Positions 61,155 through 64,000 of a stretch of 64,000 nt of DNA are shown here, piece after piece. A model generated the notes under the pieces. That model saw only the letters and a list, made by a program, of their open reading frames with translations, ran no database searches and was not told the DNA's origin. The first letter of the stretch is position 1; each line of letters begins with the position of its first letter. A program made the translations under genes and the position numbers. Origin of the DNA: Bacteroides neonati (GTDB taxonomy: Bacteria > Bacteroidota > Bacteroidia > Bacteroidales > Bacteroidaceae). The stretch covers positions 1,096,316 through 1,160,315 of the forward strand of contig NZ_HG726020.1 of NCBI RefSeq assembly GCF_000499785.1, given 5' to 3'.

Positions 61155-61474
61155 CTAAAAAAGAATGGGATAGAAAGAATAAATGAAGAAGAAAAAAAAG
61201 ATACGACGCACTTTAGCTACAAATCAACATAAAAAAGATTTGTGCGATATCACCCTCTTTGTGAAAGCACTGCTTTCAATTTATTTCCCCTTTGACATTC
61301 TCCATTGATAACTTAAAAAACGATACAACTTGTTATTTTTCAGTAGTTAATATTGTATCTTTCGCCTTGAATCAATCAATATCATTCTGAAAAGATTGGG
61401 AGAATACTCCTCAAAACACACTATCCTGATGGGATGTGATACTCTACAAAGTAAAACTGACAAGCTGAATTTGT
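61155..61474. other. Intergenic region between pepD and the GH95 gene
   Basis: AT-rich, without a gene. It contains the palindrome TGAAAGCA C TGCTTTCA at 61262-61278 (8-bp perfect arms), a possible operator about 110 bp upstream of the pepD -7 box. No convincing terminator for GH95 is visible. Confidence 0.45.
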
Positions 61475-63718
61475 TTATAATAACTGAATTGTTTCTTCCT
61501 TATTCATCTTTTTTTCTATGATTTCTCCGGTAATGGGGTGAATTACCTTCAGCATGCCACCTTGCTCGGAGCGAATTTTAATACTTTTCACTTTTCCGTC
61601 TTTATAAACAGCGCTTACCAAAAAGGCTCCCATAGCTCTCATCTTATTAAAAGATACGTTTTTCCAACTTTCGGGAATAGCCGGAAAAACGCGAATGACA
61701 CCTGTATGACTTTGTAGCAACATCTCTTGTATAGCGGAAGCGTAAGCAAAATTACCCTCTAAAGTAAATGGTCGATAAGTAAAAGAAGAATAATTTTTCT
61801 TCAGTTGATCTCCGTTGAGATGAAAACTATTGGGTGAACAGAAAGCTTTCGTAAAGATATGAAGCGCACGAGCGGCAGCATCACCATCAAAGACTCTAGC
61901 TTTCATATTAGCAAGCCATGTATATGAATATCCTGTCCAAAACTCCGAACCTAGTTCTTCGATATGATGAATAGAACGTTTAATAAGTCGTTCGATATCT
62001 TTACCCTGCGATACGTCCAATAGTCCTAGAGGATGAAAGCCTAGCATATGAGAGAAGTGACGATGCGAAATGGATAACGGATAATTGGGCGCAATGGTTA
62101 GTCCGTTACTACCGATTGCAAGATCGGGCCATTCGGTCAATTGCTTTTGCCAACGTGCCGCATCTTCCGCATAACCTAGTGTTGCAGCCATTTCTGCAGC
62201 TATAGTATAGGTGAATCTAATGGAGGCAAGATCATAGTTGGTGGTTTCCTGAAACCATGATTCCAGACTATTATCATTGATTTCGGGTGAGGTAGACAAA
62301 GGCAATTTGCGCTTTCCGTCTGGTCTTCGTACTGAAATATTTTCGAAGTATCGGGCTACTTCTTTCACCCATGGATACGCTTTGTCTCTGAGGAAGATGG
62401 AGTCGGCAGAGTATTTCCATTGAAGATAAAAATGTTGGGTAAGCCATCCGCTAGTAGAGGGTTGATGTGAGTAGGGACTCCACCCGCCGATTGCTTTTCC
62501 TTCCAATGTGGCAACACATGGAATATTTAGCCCTTCTACTCCAAAGAATCGGCGAGTGAACTGCTCCCCATTTTCCTTGATTTTACAAAGCCAGTCGGTG
62601 AATACAGATGATTCTTCAAGATGATTTGACGAATAACCCGGCCAATAACTGAGTTGCGTATTCAAATCACTATGAAAGTCACCACGCCATGGAGGAGTTT
62701 GTCCGTTGTCTGCTGTCCAGACTGCTTGCAGACAGATGGGTGGTGCATTCTTTCTAGAAGATGCTCCGAACTTATACATTTCCAAATACCATTGGTTTTC
62801 GAGAATTGAATCAGGGAGCTGTATTTCACATTGAGACCAGTATTGACTCCACCAGCTAGAATGCTCTTTCAGCGCCGTCCGAAAGTCTTTATTATAAGTC
62901 TTCATTAGTTCTGCTGCCGGTTTGGATTCGCTATACCAAGTACCCACTGTAGTCAAGCAGTAAACACCTTCCAGCGTTTGCGAATCAGGATATTGCCATT
63001 GTAGGGTGACCTCATACGACACTTCCCCGTAGGCTTTCTGACGGTAAATGAGATTATTTTTCTTTCGAATGATTTCTCCATTTTTATAGCCAAGGCGTGT
63101 TAGCATATTCGTGCGGTTTTTATCTAGATGCTCAATGATCCTACCATCTTCTTCAAAGCGAGGCGTTTGTAGTGATATAGACAAGGTATCAGGTAAATTT
63201 TCAAAGCGGAAATGTCCGACCTTATCAGTAGCTCCGGTGAAAAAGTGTCCAATAGTCCCCCCTTCCCATGCAATAGTACAAACCGCCGTATGTACGTCCA
63301 ACTTCACACTTTTCACTTTACCTAGCCGGGTAGTGATGAATTCCAATGCTCCCGCCGGAATCTTAGTAGGAGCTATGTCTTTTCGAGTACGTGCATCAAT
63401 GAGAGCATGTACTTTAGACACGTCTTTCCGGTCTATTACCTCATCGCAAATAAATGAATATGAATAAGAAGGAGAATTGAACTCTTCTACCGGGCGCAGA
63501 TCCCAAAGATCGGCACGATCAAAAGCGAGTCGGAGTTTTCCTTCTTTCTCCCAAATAAGGGTTCCCATGATGCCATTTCCTAGAGGAATTCCTTCATCCC
63601 ATACTTGAGGCAGATTTTTGAATTGAAGTCCATGAAAACGTGTTGGTTGAGCATATATCCGCATGGTACACAAAACAAGCAGCACCATATACAAAGATAA
63701 ACATAGTCTTTTTCTCAT
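61475..63718 (-). CDS. Glycoside hydrolase family 95 (alpha-L-fucosidase type)
   Basis: 747 residues from ATG 63718, with signal peptide (LYMVLLVLCTMRIYAQ). GH95 pattern: N-terminal beta domain (GIPLGNGIMGTLIWEKEGKL), an (alpha/alpha)6 barrel with WRGDFHSDLNTQLSYWPGYS, whose Asn belongs to the active site, and HRHFSHMLGFHPLGLL, and a C-terminal beta domain. It removes alpha-1,2-fucose (some members cleave L-galactose) from host or plant glycans in the periplasm. It sits directly downstream of an AraC-type regulator, suggesting a small polysaccharide-utilisation unit. Confidence 0.92.
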   Translation of the reverse strand: MRKRLCLSLYMVLLVLCTMRIYAQPTRFHGLQFKNLPQVWDEGIPLGNGIMGTLIWEKEGKLRLAFDRADLWDLRPVEEFNSPSYSYSFICDEVIDRKDVSKVHALIDARTRKDIAPTKIPAGALEFITTRLGKVKSVKLDVHTAVCTIAWEGGTIGHFFTGATDKVGHFRFENLPDTLSISLQTPRFEEDGRIIEHLDKNRTNMLTRLGYKNGEIIRKKNNLIYRQKAYGEVSYEVTLQWQYPDSQTLEGVYCLTTVGTWYSESKPAAELMKTYNKDFRTALKEHSSWWSQYWSQCEIQLPDSILENQWYLEMYKFGASSRKNAPPICLQAVWTADNGQTPPWRGDFHSDLNTQLSYWPGYSSNHLEESSVFTDWLCKIKENGEQFTRRFFGVEGLNIPCVATLEGKAIGGWSPYSHQPSTSGWLTQHFYLQWKYSADSIFLRDKAYPWVKEVARYFENISVRRPDGKRKLPLSTSPEINDNSLESWFQETTNYDLASIRFTYTIAAEMAATLGYAEDAARWQKQLTEWPDLAIGSNGLTIAPNYPLSISHRHFSHMLGFHPLGLLDVSQGKDIERLIKRSIHHIEELGSEFWTGYSYTWLANMKARVFDGDAAARALHIFTKAFCSPNSFHLNGDQLKKNYSSFTYRPFTLEGNFAYASAIQEMLLQSHTGVIRVFPAIPESWKNVSFNKMRAMGAFLVSAVYKDGKVKSIKIRSEQGGMLKVIHPITGEIIEKKMNKEETIQLL

Positions 63719-63819
63719 AATACTATTATATTTAATTTCAATTATTGGGAACAAAGAAAAATAATCTTAACCAGAATACAGTGCATATAAAGTACAAAAT
63801 CGTGTCTTTTGCGTACATG

Positions 63820-64000
63820 CTATTCTTTTGGTTTTTCCTCCTCATTTGCATAATCGCATGGAGATCCTCGTCTATATGCTTGTGGCACCAAATGATATTT
63901 TTCTTTGAAACATTTGCTGAATTGGCGCGGAGAAGAAAATCCAGACCGATCTGAGATTTCGGACACATTTAGTTCGGGAGCCTCTTTTAACATGATAGCT
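63820..64000 (-). CDS. AraC-type regulator, C-terminal end (probably a hybrid two-component system; 5' part outside the window)
   Basis: The minus-strand frame entering from 64000 ends with TAG at 63820-63822 (about 60 residues). It contains ELNVSEISDRSGFSSPRQFS and KCFKEKYHLVPQAYRRG, the second helix-turn-helix of an AraC domain. Bacteroides sugar-utilisation loci often have a hybrid sensor/AraC protein here, so it probably activates the GH95 gene 102 bp downstream. Whether it is a full hybrid sensor cannot be seen. Confidence 0.8.
   Translation of the reverse strand, partial: AIMLKEAPELNVSEISDRSGFSSPRQFSKCFKEKYHLVPQAYRRGSPCDYANEEEKPKE

Noticed and set aside
1-64000. tRNA or rRNA genes, including a tRNA attachment site
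   Set aside because: None recognised; the element sits at a promoter-like site between two protein genes.

Overview
The window is a Bacteroides (Bacteroidales) chromosome segment that contains one complete integrated conjugative transposon of the CTnDOT/CTnERL family, about 49.2 kb (roughly 329-49514), with chromosomal genes on both sides. The assignment rests on a 411-residue IntDOT-type integrase with the catalytic residues in the known positions, the xis2c-xis2d-orf3-exc excision operon, the tetQ-rteA-rteB operon with its translational attenuator, rteC, a mobABC operon, and a traA-traQ operon in canonical order. Promoters throughout follow the Bacteroides -7 pattern TAnnTTTG.

Layout. 1-298: start of a chromosomal DUF1573 gene. 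329-338: left junction. 658-2332: integrase and a RhuM-like gene. 2345-2981: two small divergent helix-turn-helix genes. 3100-7639: RteC-type palindrome, then the excision operon. 7643-14060: a promoter, a terminator-like hairpin, DUF1896, and a 1938-residue methylase-helicase resembling phage DarB antirestriction proteins. 14090-14181: a 92-bp miniature inverted-repeat element. 14553-20276: tetQ promoter, attenuator, tetQ, rteA, rteB. 20299-20978: a strongly folded leader RNA ending in a terminator, then a RibD-C-like gene. 21217-21874: rteC. 22034-26525: an AT-richer two-gene cargo (AAA ATPase/DUF4143 plus a membrane KAP-type P-loop NTPase) with its own promoter and two 20-bp direct repeats. 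26531-26663: nested inverted repeats including a 48-bp IS3-like palindromic remnant. 26657-30640: mobCBA (minus) and the hairpin-rich oriT region. 31070-44710: transfer operon, lysozyme and terminator. 45144-48489: minus-strand operon of PcfJ/PcfK-like, DUF3873 and small genes. 48490-49514: right end with large hairpins and the right junction. 49564-64000: chromosomal alpha-2-macroglobulin, a small beta-barrel protein, DUF2141, a TonB receptor, a LytTR regulator, pepD, a GH95 fucosidase and the end of an AraC-type regulator.

How it works (established for CTnDOT, inferred here by homology): tetracycline relieves the attenuator and TetQ, RteA and RteB are made. RteB activates rteC, and RteC turns on xis2c-xis2d-orf3-exc. 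IntDOT and the Xis proteins then excise the element, MobABC process oriT, and the Tra proteins form the mating apparatus.

The observations most worth following up are the two-gene AAA/KAP cargo with its repeat operator; the structured RNA between rteB and the RibD-like gene; four LytTR boxes spaced 19-21 bp upstream of the TonB receptor; a 23-bp sequence shared by the start regions of two unrelated element genes; and the inferred insertion of the element into the promoter of the DUF1573 gene.
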